Part shown: positions 39,331-51,593 of the stretch, in pieces
Layout of the letters: each line of letters starts with the position of its first letter
Numbering within the stretch: position 1 is the first letter of the stretch
Assembly: GCA_037833965.1 (NCBI GenBank)
Contig: AP031357.1
Span: forward strand, 20,976,001-21,040,000
Reading direction: 5' to 3'
DNA: 64,000 bases
From: Marchantia polymorpha subsp. ruderalis
Lineage: Eukaryota; Streptophyta; Marchantiopsida; Marchantiales; Marchantiaceae
Translations under genes and position numbers: made by a program
The notes under the pieces: generated by a model
What the model was told of the DNA's origin: nothing
Seen by the model: only the letters and a program-made list of their open reading frames with translations
Databases searched by the model: none

Positions 39331-40860
39331 TCATAAAACTATAGATAAAAAAGTCCAACGTCGAATGTGCGAGAAGCAAAATGGATATCGAGTAATATAT
39401 GCGTGAGAAGATGTGGCCGACGTCGTGGAGCCAATGAGAAGCCGGTCTTCTATGCTTTGACCGCTAGGGATCTCGCCCAGCGCGCAGCCCGCTCGTAGCC
39501 TGTAATCATCCGACGGCCTCAAATGAACTCGCAAAGATGGCCTTGAAGGGACTCAAGGCAGAAGATTCCTCGATGCTCGAGCTACCAATGGCGAGCGCGA
39601 GAGCGGCATCTTTGACCGGTTCTTCGGAGGAACACTGCGAGCCATCAATAACGCCAAAATCAGATCAATAAAAAGGCGAGATCGGAATCGCGAATCGGAT
39701 AGACTGAAGCCTGGCGATGGCAGGCATCCCATGTGAGGAACGCCTCGCGGAAATTGCGAATAATGGGAAATCATCAGCGCCGAGATCCAGAATGTTGCGA
39801 TGTGGTGAAAACATCGAGCTGCTTCCGCATGTTCGAACTCCTACCTAGATATTTCAGCTTGTCGTAAGCAGCAGAAGCGGAGTGACATCAGCCCTAGATC
39901 TTGCCGATCGGATGGTCCGGCTCGAGCTCCTCCACTGCCGGTGACATTGCCAGGATAGCTTCCCAGCTGGCGTGTTCCTGTCGAGTTCGAACCAGATCAC
40001 GCGGTTCGAACCGGAAGAATCTTCGCCCGTGTCGGATGGATGGTGTCATCGCTGTCTGTATAATTGGCGGCGGAGGTGTAGGCTGTTGGCGAAAGGATGG
40101 CGAGATGTCTCTAGCTAGAGGAAGCATATCCGGACGCAGATCCTGCCTCCTGACGTTTGCGGCTGCACGGGAGGAACAGCGATCTCCGGCGAAGCTTCGT
40201 GCACGACCGGCCGTTATGCGGCAGCTTATCCCTTCCGCATTCCCTCTCGCGAACACGACGACATACGACTCCCACCTTCGAAATGACGAATTTCGCTTTC
40301 TCCTCGACCATTCTACAGTGGCGACGAATCCTTCGGAAAAATCGTGCAGCGATCGATAAATCGATTTTCTTCGCGCTTTGGGGATCAAAAAATATAAATG
40401 GTCGTGCTTGTGCCTCGTCGTCGAGATGCGATGAAATTCGGGCTCGGTACATCGATAGGGATTATTATAAATCCAGCCGGCATCGCGGAGGAGACTTGGC
40501 TCATGCACGGGCTGATCTGATCTTTCTCCTTTCGCTTTCAGGGCAGCGAGAAGTCAAACTCCAGTGTGAAGCTTGCGAAGGGGTGCTCCAGCCCTGAAGG
40601 TCGCTATCACGGGCTCAATTATGCTGTCTCGAGCGAGTGTCGTTTTGCCGAGAGAATTCCTTGTCGAGGCCTAGGGGTCAATGAGAGGCGTACAGCATGG
40701 AATAAGAGATGTGGACCGAGTGAACGCATGGAGCCAATAATTGCTGGGAAATCATGTCACACGAGCGCTGGATACAGTGCGAAGTCAATGTCATCGTTAG
40801 TTAGGCTGGCAGATGGTTCTCGGACTCAGTCGTTCGTTCGTTGAGGTCGGAAACTTCGAA
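39331..40860. other. Mixed-composition island flanking an AT desert
   Basis: Composition changes sharply near 39.33 kb from the AT desert to balanced DNA. It contains a 204-codon minus frame (listed separately) overlapped by open frames on the plus strand. It may be part of an extended regulatory region of the HMG/AT-hook gene or a separate small gene. Confidence 0.4.
39894..40508 (-). CDS. Hypothetical protein, 204 codons, weak support
   Basis: Longest frame in this island. The first half is rich in Arg and Ser. The second half has the order MLPLARDISPSF, a four-Pro stretch, FRFEPRDLVRTR and a C-terminal SPAVEELEPDHPIGK, which looks more protein-like than frame noise. I recognise no family. 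A plus-strand frame of 152 codons (39901-40359) overlaps it almost fully, so one or both are chance. A shorter product starting at the internal Met of MLPLARD (77 residues) is an alternative. No splice sites were confirmed. Confidence 0.2.
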   Translation of the reverse strand: MHEPSLLRDAGWIYNNPYRCTEPEFHRISTTRHKHDHLYFLIPKARRKSIYRSLHDFSEGFVATVEWSRRKRNSSFRRWESYVVVFARGNAEGISCRITAGRARSFAGDRCSSRAAANVRRQDLRPDMLPLARDISPSFRQQPTPPPPIIQTAMTPSIRHGRRFFRFEPRDLVRTRQEHASWEAILAMSPAVEELEPDHPIGKI

Positions 40861-41114
40861 CTCCTCGTTTCAGCAGCATTTGCTCCTTTATCGAGACGAG
40901 CCCTCAATTACAGCAGCGAGAGAGGCTCACGTGAGGAGTTCTTATACGGAACTGTCCTGTCCGCGGGATTACCACGCCCTCGGCGGTGCGAGGGAGGGAG
41001 TACGGCCCTCCGCCACGTTTGGAGGAGCACCGGCGTCTAAAGATGGCGTCCAGTCGCAACCCTCGTTGCGAAGGGCTCCCGTGGACTCTCTCTCCCACGG
41101 GCCACCGTGTCAGG

Positions 41115-41137
41115 CCTGCCCTGCCCTGCCCTGCCCT
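41115..41137. repeat. (CCTGC)n pentanucleotide repeat
   Basis: Four to five tandem CCTGC units. Confidence 0.8.
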
Positions 41138-41781
41138 GTCAGCCAGCCCGCGACGCTCTCTCGAAGTCGCGGCCGACCGAAAAGTTCAAACGTTGCACGT
41201 TTCAGCTAGGCGCAGTCCCGAACTCGCGACCGCTTCCCGCGGCCACGTCGCTCTGACGCCACCGTCATCAAAAAGAGTTCACACCTCACAACAACCCCTG
41301 TGACGCTTCCCGGCAGTCCACCGACGGGCCTGGCCGGGCCCGGCCTCGGCCTCGGGCCCGCGACGACGAACCCGCTGGGCGCAGTCACATGCCTACTGAT
41401 CCATAAGTGTCCCTGTCACGAGCCGGGCGAAGGTCGGGCAGTAACGGTTGGAAAGAAAGCGGAGCACGCTTTGTGCGGGGCTCGGGTCGGGTCGGGTGGG
41501 GTGGGGTGGGGGGTACGAAGGACGGGGACGGGGACGGGGGAGGAGTGGTGGGGGTGGGGGTGGTAGTAGGGGATAGTGACGAGTCTCGATGGCGAGTGCA
41601 GGAGTTGACAAAACGGAAGAGTAGGAGGAGGATAAACACGAAAAGCGCAAACAAACAAACGGCAAAAACAGTGCTCTAGTTGCTGCAGCTGCAGCAGCAG
41701 CAGCGGAAGGCTGAAAAATAGCCGTACCCAGCAACTCGGTTGATTCGCCGATTGTGTCCCTCCAACGAGTTGAGCGAGGCA

Positions 41782-41805
41782 GGAGAGAGAGAGAGAGAGA
41801 GAGAG
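41782..41805. repeat. (GA)n microsatellite
   Basis: About 12 GA units in the GC-rich leader region; a second shorter run lies near 42087-42101. GA/CT tracts are frequent in plant core promoters and can bind BBR/BPC factors (established for that family; binding here is inference). Confidence 0.85.
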
Positions 41806-42550
41806 CGAGCCAGTGAGGCACACAGGGCCGCACGGACAGTGTTTACATGATGTTGTTGTTGGTGGTGGTGGTGGTGGAGGTGGAGGTGTTGGTGTTGCTT
41901 GTTTCTTGACGTCGACTGGGCTGGCTGGGTGGCTGGGTGGCTGCGTGCCTAGCGCAGGCGAGCGTCGGGGCTCCAGCATAGCGTCTCTTGACTTGGGCAG
42001 AGCAGCGGGCTGATTTCGAGCAGAGTCGATGGTTTGGTCGACGGCGCTCGACGACGACGCGAGAATCGCTTCTCATGACGGGCAGAGAGAGAGAGAGAGA
42101 GCACGCGGGGGAAGCGAGCGAGCCTGTGGGTGAGGAGGAGCAGGAGAATGGCAGCGTGAGCACGCGCGGGTGATAGCTGCGGGGTGAAATTGCGGACTCG
42201 GTGCTTGCTGGAGGGCTGGTTGGTTGGCTGGCTGGCTGGCTGGCTAGCTTTCTGACGCGAAGCTGGCCAGAGACGCCGAGACTCACCGCCTGATGAACTT
42301 GTGCGAGGCGGACTAGTTCCTTGACCGGCAGTCAGATTATGGTGGACGACGAAATTCAACGCTTTGCTGCAAATATGAGCCTTCTTGACCTGCGACAGAA
42401 CCGAACTCTGTAGTTTCTTCGCAGGTGTGTTCTCCCATCGATTACGCGATTGGCGCAGGCATTGACTTTTTTTCCCGTCGCTTTTAACTTGTTGTAATCG
42501 TTGCATCGACCTTTCTATTGTCTCGGGGCATTGTCACTGTCCCTTTTTCT

Positions 42551-43552
42551 GTCTTCCTGAGAGCGAGGCTGAACAATCAGTTTTTTTGGACCGTGTTGTA
42601 CTCTGCTCTGTTGTTGGAGTGTGGACTTCATGTGTTATTGCCGCGGAGAGCAAATCGGAACGAAGGAAGCGAGATTTTTGTTCTGTCATCATCAGAAGTC
42701 AAGATATCAGTTTCCATGGTGAATGAACATGCTGATAGCTCGGGTCTAATGTGGAGTAGTCATCTGCTTCCAACATCTGCCATGCACTGAGAATACCCGA
42801 GCTCAGTTTTCATATCTGATTTCTGGACGTCTAAAGAGGGAATACTGCAAACTGTGATGTCAATCTGTAGCAAAATCTAATGCAAAATAGAGCGTTCTTT
42901 CTCTCTGCTTGTTGAAGGCACGTCCATACACGATTACTGTTAGTGGTCAATATGGCGATGAGCAGAATGTTAGCATTGTTTGCTCGGCTGCAGGATTAGA
43001 ACAGCAAATTGATTTTTGTCGGAATAATTTCTGATACGGATTAGAATGCTGCTTCTCCTTTTAGTCGGAACGTCTGTTAAGGATGAGTGAGTGGCACACT
43101 GTCAAGATTTCTCAAGACTGTGTGCATGCGTTTTGGGACCTTCTAGCTTGTTCAGATGTCTAATCTGTATGTATGATAGCCGACTAAAATGCGATCTAAT
43201 CCTACATAGAGGAGCTTCCTGATAATCTCAATGAACAAGTTTGAAGCCGCAGTCAGCCACATTACATACGAGGAGCAAAATCTGAGCAGGCAATAGCTTA
43301 TCATCGGAGAAAATCAATAAAAAAATAAAATTCGATTTTCAGAAATCTCAGAACTCTGGATGTGAGATAGTTTGTTGTCGATTGATTGAGTTTTTGTCAT
43401 CTCCTGCATGACATCTGAATACCAACTTTCATTATCGAAGAAAGGATGGAGACAGTTTGTGTGTGACCGAGACACCTATGGTTTGGAGGCAAGGGTGCTA
43501 ATGGATATGATCTTGTTCGATATCTTTGACCTGCAGTGGACAGGCTATAGTC
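42551..43552 (+). other. Probable 5' UTR intron of the HMG/AT-hook gene
   Basis: Composition drops to T-rich and mixed DNA between the GC-rich island and the coding start, as expected for a leader intron. The acceptor is TTTGACCTGCAG ending near 43536, with the ATG at 43553. No long open frame lies in it. Confidence 0.45.
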
Positions 43553-44353
43553 ATGGAAGAACAGGCAGCCACTATAATCATCTCGGACGTCCCGGAAGAG
43601 AAAAAGGTGCCTGCAGAGAAAGAGGGAAGTGTCGGAAAATTAGTCAAGCTCAGGGCCTTCAATCTCTTCGCCTCTAAGATCCGGGACACAATCAAGGATG
43701 AAAATCCAGTCGCCAACGGCCATGAAATCAAGCGCATTGTTGGTCAGAAGTGGGCCAAGTTAGGCAACCAGGACAAACAGGAGTATATTGACGTGGCTCA
43801 GAATGAAACCGATCTGCTGGGCCAGATGCCGGTGGATCCCAATGCACCCAAGCGGAGGCGACGAAGGCGAACCAAAGCTGAAATTGAACTCGATGACGGT
43901 TCTGGTTTTCCGAAGAAAAGAAGGGGGAGACCACGGAAAAACGGTGATGCAATGAGAGGAGAGGTCAGCAATGGGACTGTGCCATCAAATGGAGATGGAC
44001 AACCCAAACGAAGGAGAATGCGTAAGCAGGGGGACGCATCAGGCAAAGCTGTAGATCCAGCCTTTGTTGGCAAATGTGTAAGTGGGACAGTGGATGGCTC
44101 TTTTGATGCAGGGTATCTGGTCACTGTAAGGGTGGGAGACACTGATATGGTCTTCCGTGGGGTACTTTTTGAACCATCAATTGCCATGCCTCCTAACAAC
44201 ACCAACGATGTGGCCCCAAATGTAAAATTAGTTAGAAGGAACGACGGCATTGTCTTCCCTTCTACAGGTCCCATGCATAGCAGTTCAGGGCCTGCTTCTT
44301 CATCGAAGCAGATGCTTGGGGGTCCTATGCATTCAGCCGGGACCGTCGTCTAA
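43553..44353 (+). CDS. HMG-box and AT-hook protein of the plant MNM1-like family
   Basis: Predicted nuclear DNA-binding protein, 266 residues in one coding exon. An HMG-box-like segment occupies about residues 31-86, with AFNLFASKIRD, ENP, EIKRIVGQKWAKL and DKQEYIDVA in the usual box order. A basic run PKRRRRRR (99-106) and the AT-hook KKRRGRPRK (121-129) follow, then a second basic patch PKRRRMRK (151-158). Residues 171-230 form the conserved module with GTVDGSFDAGYLVTVRVGD, FRGVLFEP and NDVAPNVKLVRR, typical of METABOLIC NETWORK MODULATOR 1 relatives, a plant-specific AT-hook family. The start at 43553 opens the acidic N-terminus and lies just after a splice acceptor; an in-frame ATG at 43526 sits upstream of the acceptor, so it is rejected. 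The paralogue at 57824-58648 has the same AT-hook and module but no HMG box. Exact biochemical role is unknown. Confidence 0.85.
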   Translation: MEEQAATIIISDVPEEKKVPAEKEGSVGKLVKLRAFNLFASKIRDTIKDENPVANGHEIKRIVGQKWAKLGNQDKQEYIDVAQNETDLLGQMPVDPNAPKRRRRRRTKAEIELDDGSGFPKKRRGRPRKNGDAMRGEVSNGTVPSNGDGQPKRRRMRKQGDASGKAVDPAFVGKCVSGTVDGSFDAGYLVTVRVGDTDMVFRGVLFEPSIAMPPNNTNDVAPNVKLVRRNDGIVFPSTGPMHSSSGPASSSKQMLGGPMHSAGTVV

Positions 44354-44636
44354 CTGAATGGTTCTTTCTCGAACGCTTGTATGTGGTACAATCATGATGT
44401 TTAGGATCCCTTTACTTTACAGCCCAGGCATTGGCTAACTGCTGATCTAGCTGTCACTCGACCTCGGTTCGACCCCAAGTTCATGCTGGATGGAGTTCGG
44501 CCCCCACCAATGCAGGAAGAGTCCGGTATGTTGTAAATTAGAAAGGACTTCCTTTCAAAAACTCGCTCACTTGTCCATAAAATTGCTTGTAACTTCGATC
44601 GCGTAGTAAAGGAAACGCCCAAACAGTTTTTTTGCT

Positions 44637-44642
44637 AATAAA
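44637..44642 (+). terminator. Possible poly(A) signal of the HMG/AT-hook gene
   Basis: AATAAA about 285 bases after the stop codon, preceded by a T-rich stretch. Plant poly(A) signals are loose, so this is only a candidate. Confidence 0.35.
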
Positions 44643-44649
44643 TAGGTTC

Positions 44650-47600
44650 GATCCTCGTCATTGCACTTTTCTTATTGTTATCCGGATTGCGTTATTATGT
44701 CATTGTACTGATAGCTTTTTATTTATACATCTTCATATGGTACTAGGAGCTCGTAGTTTTTACAGGTAAGGTTCCTAAGGTTCTTCATATCTGGTGTCGG
44801 AATTCTCCCGAAATTTATTCTTTAGAATACCTTTCCTAAATTGTTCCGCATGCAAGAGTTGAAAGCTGTACTGTTCGTTTTTGCTGTCATAAAAGTGGAA
44901 CTCATGTATTTATGCTTTTTTGTACGATTTTCTTTTGGCGATCTTATTTATGTAATTACGTATCTAACTATTACTTATTGGCCAAACAAGTCCTCTCTAC
45001 TTCAAGAAGGTGCTTTCTTCGGTTTGCTTTAACTAAGTCATGCCATCTGCACCATTCATCTGTATGTTGATCTGAGGGCCCTCATATCAACACACAGATT
45101 CCCACTAACTGCGGAAAAGGAATGCACATATACCAAGATGGGTTTTATCCAAGCTTATGCAATCTATTTTTTTGCACCCTAATGAAGTTTTGGTAGCATC
45201 TTCAGATTATAATTGTAATATAAAAGTTCGATAGTGCCGAAATTCAAGGTGAAGTATTTGTTGATTGAAAATGTTTTATTTTGTGTATGAAGACTACCAC
45301 CAAAACATTGCAATAAACTTGCAGATTCCATGTCCAGTCCACCAGTTTATGTAGCTTCCGAAGACGAGACACATTCTTGTTTTAATTATAAATCGCTTAA
45401 CATAACCGTATATATGATTTGATTTTCACCGTTTGTTCCACTGGTTTTCTACACGCCATTTAACGCTTATACAAGTAACTTGTATATTTCTACAAAAATG
45501 TGCGATATGTATGAGGACGAAAAGAAAGCATGGTGTAGCATCTCACATGTGTAAACTGGTATCTTCTATACTTCATATTACGACTTGAAGAAAATTCCGA
45601 ATGATATATTGGGATATCTGTTACACCAGTCTTGGTTTAGATTTTTGTCATCCTTGAACTCAAGTCGGAATTATGTGATGTCTAGTAGGTGCTTCAATTT
45701 TGCTTATGGACGACACCTGATTTATAGACTGTTTAATGGTTTTATTGCAGTACAGTACATTCACTGGCCCTTGTGGAGGGCTAACTGCAAGTTTGGTTCA
45801 GACTATTTGGACGTCTCGGTCCGGCCAATTAAACTTTCTTAAAGAAAAATATGGTTCGATTAACTATTGATAGTCTGTCCGTTATTTTGATATTTACATA
45901 ATTCGGAAGTGTAGGGTAAAAACTTTTACATAATACACTCCGCTTATAGTAATACAGTAATACTATGATTAACGTTCAATAGTTATGAATTTTATCCCAA
46001 AGAATTATCGAATTCGGTGGGTGTTATCATCTCTAATGTCTCAGCACTTGGTCACTTAAAACCTCTGACAAAGTGGCCTGTACTTCAACGTATAGACTCA
46101 ACTCAAGTATATGGATAGAATTTTACATTTGTAAGTGAACTTCTAGAAAATGATCCAACAATAGGTCTGCGTTCATATATTTTGTCAACAACCGAATTGC
46201 ATGTGTTTTAAACTCAACAACTGTCACAACTAATTGATGGAACATAAATTTCCACATGCAGGAACTATCGAAAAGATCTTCAGAAAGGTATCACAGGGAT
46301 ATGATTGTAATATATTAAGCTTCTCAAAAAGCCCCCAGTATAAATGTTGTCCATGTCATATGATGTACACTATTTACCTCCAAGTTGAGAGTCTAGTTGA
46401 ACTTTGTATCTAACCCGGTGCTGAACTTACAAATATGGATTGACAAAACGCTTAAAACAAAATAATATATATCACTCCTGCACATCTCGGCTTCACTGCA
46501 TGGTTGATTGTGATCAATAAGTTTCACACCTGCCTCTAGTAGTCGGTGACCATTGCGTACTCAGCAGAATAGGCCAGAAGGAAGAGGGGCCACACTTTCA
46601 AAAAGCTTCTGTGTAAGTAATATGTCAGAGAAACAAGTCAATCAAATTTGAAACAAACCATGAATCTCGAAAAGAAAACAAAAGATTGATTGATAATATT
46701 GTTCTGCTATTGCCTAAATTGGTTCTAAAGAGCGGATTTTAGTAGTTATGTACTTGAGAATAAATAGAGAGATTGATATCTTAAGAAATTATTTAGATTT
46801 TACAAAATGCATAGATTTCTATTATTTCTAATTTGCATATACTTTAAGTACATCTGAAGCTCAAATAATACTCTTTTCAAGAAAAGCTATAATTTGTACT
46901 TCCAAGGGTATACAAATAAGTCTTTGATGACACGATTTAAAGATGAGACTTTTTTCACATATTTGTCATATAGAATTCAGTCATATGTGCTGACATATGA
47001 TCATATATCATAACGAGAACAGCGACATAAGTTGAAGATTGCGCTATGTAGAAATATTGTAGATGATATATGAAAATAAAATCAATGAAAACAAATAAAG
47101 TTGAACAATTTCTAGGATTTTCAGTGTAGCACAATTCTTTCCTTAAGAAGCGAAGGTTCAGCTTTCAATTTGTTGTCAAATGATTATACACGTTAGTAGA
47201 CATTGATAATTTAAATCCCGCTTATATCTTCAAAATAAAGAAAATTTAGAGAACTTATTAGCAGCTGAGTAATTTCCGGAGGCAGTTGGTTGCACACTCA
47301 AACTTTAGCGGTGAAGACCATTATCTGAAAAGGTCTGGTCAACTTGATGACTCATACAAGAGACATATTTGGATTATGGAATCTCTTCATGATCATCATA
47401 GCTCATCTTTGTCCTTACTAAACAAGAAGCATGTATAAGAGACGAACTTCTGGATTATTTGGTCGGTTTACTTCTACATGGTTCACTCTTCACTAAAGAA
47501 CAGGGATTGTAGCCCTTGGCAGTTTCCGTAAAATAAAAAACAGAGTTTTACAAGATGCCTTGCCCTTCTTCACTCACGCCATATTGCTTATGTTCTTTAT

Positions 47601-50600
47601 ATTCTAAGTACGTTTTAACACCCCAAAAATGATCTGATGGATATACTGTATCGAGAATGTCAACGTTCAAGCAAAGCGGATTTATTTCTAAAAGTACGAA
47701 CGTGGGAGAAGTCAATTTTCAAAAGTGATAAATGAGTCTAATGGGACAAAGAAAACTAGAAAATTTATTTTCGAAAGAAGGAATAAGCATTATTCGCGAT
47801 AAGAATACACGATTGATATTATTCAACACGTGAAAACTACAATGCAAGCAAGAAGAGAGAGAAATACTCTTCCTTGATTTGTTGTAAATTGGGCGGATAG
47901 CTACCGTGGAACTACCATATCTCCTTCCAGCTTTGACTTGCTGAATATGGAATTTGTACTCATACCCAGTCAGAAAAACGGGAGCACATGAACATTTGAG
48001 AATCGGGGCTGATGGTGGCCATCATGATTACCATGATGTGGTTCTTCTCAAATGCTTATACGACAAGTCACAGGTGATGCGTTGTCACGCTAGATCGGAG
48101 TACTATTTTGGGCATTTTCAGTCTCATCAGAGAGTAGACAGTGAATAGCATGGAGCATATCTGGGCAGCTGCATTCTTTTCCCTCTGGTCAAGTCTTCTC
48201 CGGTTCTACGCAAACTTTATTGACTGCAAACCCTAGTTCATTTTACTAGCTCTAATAAGTTCTTGATCTTTTCAAATCACCTGGTTTTTTGGACGGTAAT
48301 TTATTATTACTTCCTCTTGTTCCACCGAAGATACAGGATATAACATAGCTCGAAAACCCTGGAATTTTCAAATTATATGTTTAAAAACGAATTAAAAGTA
48401 TAGCAAGATATTACTTGAATTTTTTTAGATGTATGACAACCAGTTAAACTCGATTGTCAGACCTGCCGTATAAAACTAGTATTGATGAAGTGTTCAAGCG
48501 CTAGATATATCGGAGACAGGCCACTTTAGTGAACAATAGTCCTGTATAATATATAATCAAGAAAACGTTAGACACAGTGAACAACTGTTTGAAGCCAACT
48601 AGCTCTCACCTGGATATGACGTATGTGAATGTATCTCCGAACTGTTTCGACATGCTTCGTATCCGGATTATCTTCTTTATCAGAAAATCCACCTATTTAT
48701 ATGAGTATTCTATAATCACAAAGACTTTCTTTTTATGGACAATCAAACCAACACTGGTCATATTTGAAGAACTTCAAAAAACCAACCATTATTAACAATC
48801 ATATTTACACATATATAAATCCTTGTAAAACATTCTTTCAATATGAATTTAATATAAAAAAATTAGGATACTCAAACCAGATGTTCTTAAAAATCTGTTT
48901 GATTATATATATGTATTTCAATTTACCAAAAGTTGATTCAATTTGAAATTAGCAAAATACGATAAAATAAGAACGAAACTTTGAAATTTTTTATGAAATC
49001 ATAAGGAACTGACATATTTAAAAGAATTTCGTAAGAAATTGTGTATATTCCAAATATATCAATAGATAAGAAATGGGGAAATTTTCTTTTTTTTTTACAA
49101 ATTATATTTCAGTTGTTTATATTTAAAGAATCATGAAAATTATTTGCAAACGTAAGTTTTTTTCTAAATTGATCATATAATTAGAAATATGTATATAATT
49201 AAAATTTGATGTCATTACGAAATAATTTAGTTCAAATAATAATAATAAAATTCCAATTATCAATATAAATATATAGATATAAAAGTATTGTGTTTTTTTT
49301 GTGACCATCTATTTCATACTGTTTTAGTATTCTTAAAAATAGAATATATAAAATAATTAAAAAATGTGTTGTTATTTAAGTGATTGAATCTTTAATGGAA
49401 CTACCTCAATTATTTTAACAATTAGAGATAAACATTCCAAGTTATTTAAATGAAATGTAAGTTGTGAGATAATAATTAGAGCAAGGTTTATTCATGTGAC
49501 ATGAAAATTATTAAAGAAAAACATATGTCAAATATTTGAATACACTTATTGATTTCATCCATAAAAATTGCTACTAAAATTAAAATAGATTATCAATTGA
49601 ACTGAAGTTGTTCAAAGGTTTGCAAGATAGAATCTAGAAACCTAAATCAATTTTGTATGTCATATATCAAATTAAGTATACAGTCATTGTATATAAAAAT
49701 TTAATACTTCAAATGTTTTCACTAAATCATGATTTATATGCAATGATTGCAATTGATATATGTATATGTATGAAGAACAAGTTTTATATTTCATATAAGA
49801 ATTGTTGATTATTCTCCAACACAATTATGCAACAATTTGAATTGTATGTATCACTACTTCTGAAACTGTTGTATTGAATCATAACCTGAATTATGAGAAC
49901 AAAAAACACATAATAAATCATCACTTAGTAAATATCCAGCCATGGTAACAAATGAATTTTAGTCTTAACAATTTTACATATAAATTGTTTGAATGTGTAA
50001 TTTTAGTTCATGAAACAGAAAATTATGTTAACGTTAATCTTATTTAAACAGATCATATAACAATCCTTTGAATAAATTCAAATATAGAAGCCTAACTTCC
50101 TTTTAAAATAACACATTATATAGAGATTGATTTCCAATAAAAATAACCCATAACTTCTGAAATAAAATAAAGACTATACGAATGTTATGTATTTTATATA
50201 AAATTCATTGTTAAAAAGAAGTTCAATAGAAAGAAATCCTTCATGTAAAATCTAAGTAGGAAAGATCAATTTGAAAATTCAACATATATTTTGATTCCTG
50301 ACTTTTCATTTGTATTTAAATTTCAATCCAAAATCTCAGATATTAATTAATCTCAAAATCAAAATCTAACTTGGATAACATGAATGAAACACAATTCTTA
50401 ATATTCAAAAAAAAGTGTTGAAAAAAGTAATCAAACAATAAACAATAAACAATAAATTATAATTGAATGCAAAATTGAACAGTATTTTCAGAAAAATGTA
50501 AATTAATACAGTGATTCATAAATATTTTGAAACATCACTTCAGAGACCAAAAAAAATTCTTATTTCTACAAATTTTTAAATAAAATAAAAAAAATCGTTG

Positions 50601-50765
50601 ATATCTCAACAATCTTGTTAATCATAAAAATTAGATTGTTTTTACACAGTACATATGCACAAAAAAGCTAACAAACATAACATAATTATGCAACATGCTA
50701 TTCAAGTTTTTTTTATTTTATACAGAGGTTAAATTATTTTTTAATATACACATGTTTTACTTTTT
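44650..50765. other. Intergenic region, increasingly AT-rich, no gene recognised
   Basis: Mixed to AT-rich until about 48.5 kb, then strongly AT-rich. Frames are short (maximum about 85 codons at 45585-45842) and without motifs. An ATAAAC-type short tandem repeat occurs near 50.43 kb. No RNA gene or complete mobile element seen. Confidence 0.55.
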
Positions 50766-50769
50766 TCTC

Positions 50770-50845
50770 GCACGTAAATCGTCAACCCGTTTCCGCTCTA
50801 GGTACGAAGAGCCGAAGACAAAAAATGGCTTGATGATTTACGCGC
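50770..50845. repeat. Imperfect inverted repeat (16-bp arms, 14 matches)
   Basis: GCACGTAAATCGTCAA at 50770-50785 pairs with TTGATGATTTACGCGC at 50830-50845. The 44-base interval contains a smaller GCTCT/AGAGC inverted repeat. It lies directly beside two more inverted repeats. Confidence 0.7.
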
Positions 50846-50849
50846 ACGA

Positions 50850-50881
50850 TATTTAGTTCGAGCATAGTGCTGACTAAATAT
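50850..50881. repeat. Inverted repeat linking the two hairpins
   Basis: ATATTTAGT and ACTAAATAT form 9-bp complementary arms around TCGAGCATAGTGCTG. The right arm overlaps the start of the larger hairpin by a few bases. Confidence 0.6.
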
Positions 50882-50962
50882 TTTTTCTCTCATTCAAGAC
50901 CGTGCATGAGCGCGCTACAAGCGTAGCGCGCTCACGCACGGTCTTGAATGAGAGAAAAAATA
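50879..50962. repeat. Near-perfect 40-bp-stem hairpin
   Basis: The arm at 50879-50918 and the arm at 50923-50962 are reverse complements at 39 of 40 positions, with a four-base loop AAGC. The stem apex is GC-rich (GAGCGCGCTAC) and the base is a TTTTTTCTCTC/GAGAGAAAAAA tract bounded by TA on both sides. Surroundings are over several kilobases very AT-rich, so the block stands out. Candidates are a foldback or MITE-type element with TA target duplication, or a small-RNA precursor. No transposase is in the window. Confidence 0.85.
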
Positions 50963-51593
50963 ACCTTCTTGTTCTATAAATCAGTAATTTCAAACTGATG
51001 TCTCGATAGAGATGGAAATGTATCATATCATGAAAAATTTTTTAAGCCAAAACTCCAAGAATTACTAAGATCATTTGAGATTCTATTAGCAATGTATAAT
51101 AATAGATGCATAACCATCTAATAATTTCTTGATATCAAATTATAGCAAATCAAAATAATTCAAAACATACTTTTAAATTTAAAATCTACAAGATCATTAT
51201 TAATTTTCATCTATGTTCATTAAATTAAATCAAAATCAATTCATAAGATTATTGTAATTAAAAGTGAAGAAAATTTTTGATTATTATTTGTATTCCTAAT
51301 TTTTTTGCTGTTTTTTAAATTATTTGTTATTAAAATTACATCTTAATAAAAAATTTTGCAATATTCTTTTTAGCAATTTTTTTGATTTTTAAATCTATGT
51401 AAATTGAGCTTTATTTAGATATGAGTTTAGATATTAAAAGGTATTATAATTTCTAAAATATTATAATTCTTATATTAAAAATTTTATATTATAATAAGGT
51501 TCCAATTAAATTGATAAAATTCATTGATCATGATGAAAAATTTGTAAAAATGTCAATGAAGTTTGAAAGTTTAATTAAAGATCACTTGCAGAT

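Larger units (their letters stand above)
40861..42550 (+). promoter_or_regulatory. GC-rich island, probable promoter and 5' leader of the HMG/AT-hook gene
   Basis: The most GC-rich stretch of the window on this side, with C/G-rich pentanucleotide, GA and GGT repeats, lying upstream of and on the same strand as the gene at 43553. A plausible splice donor, GCAG|GTGTGTTC, occurs near 42.43 kb, and an acceptor, GACCTGCAG, lies about 20 bases before the start codon. A 5' UTR intron of about 1.1 kb is therefore likely, but unproven. Open frames on both strands here are low-complexity shadows. Confidence 0.45.

Noticed and set aside
41393..42506. Minus-strand frames of 146-187 codons opposite the HMG/AT-hook leader
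   Set aside because: They are Ser/Pro/Leu low-complexity translations of GA, GGT and GGGGT repeats and overlap each other in several frames.
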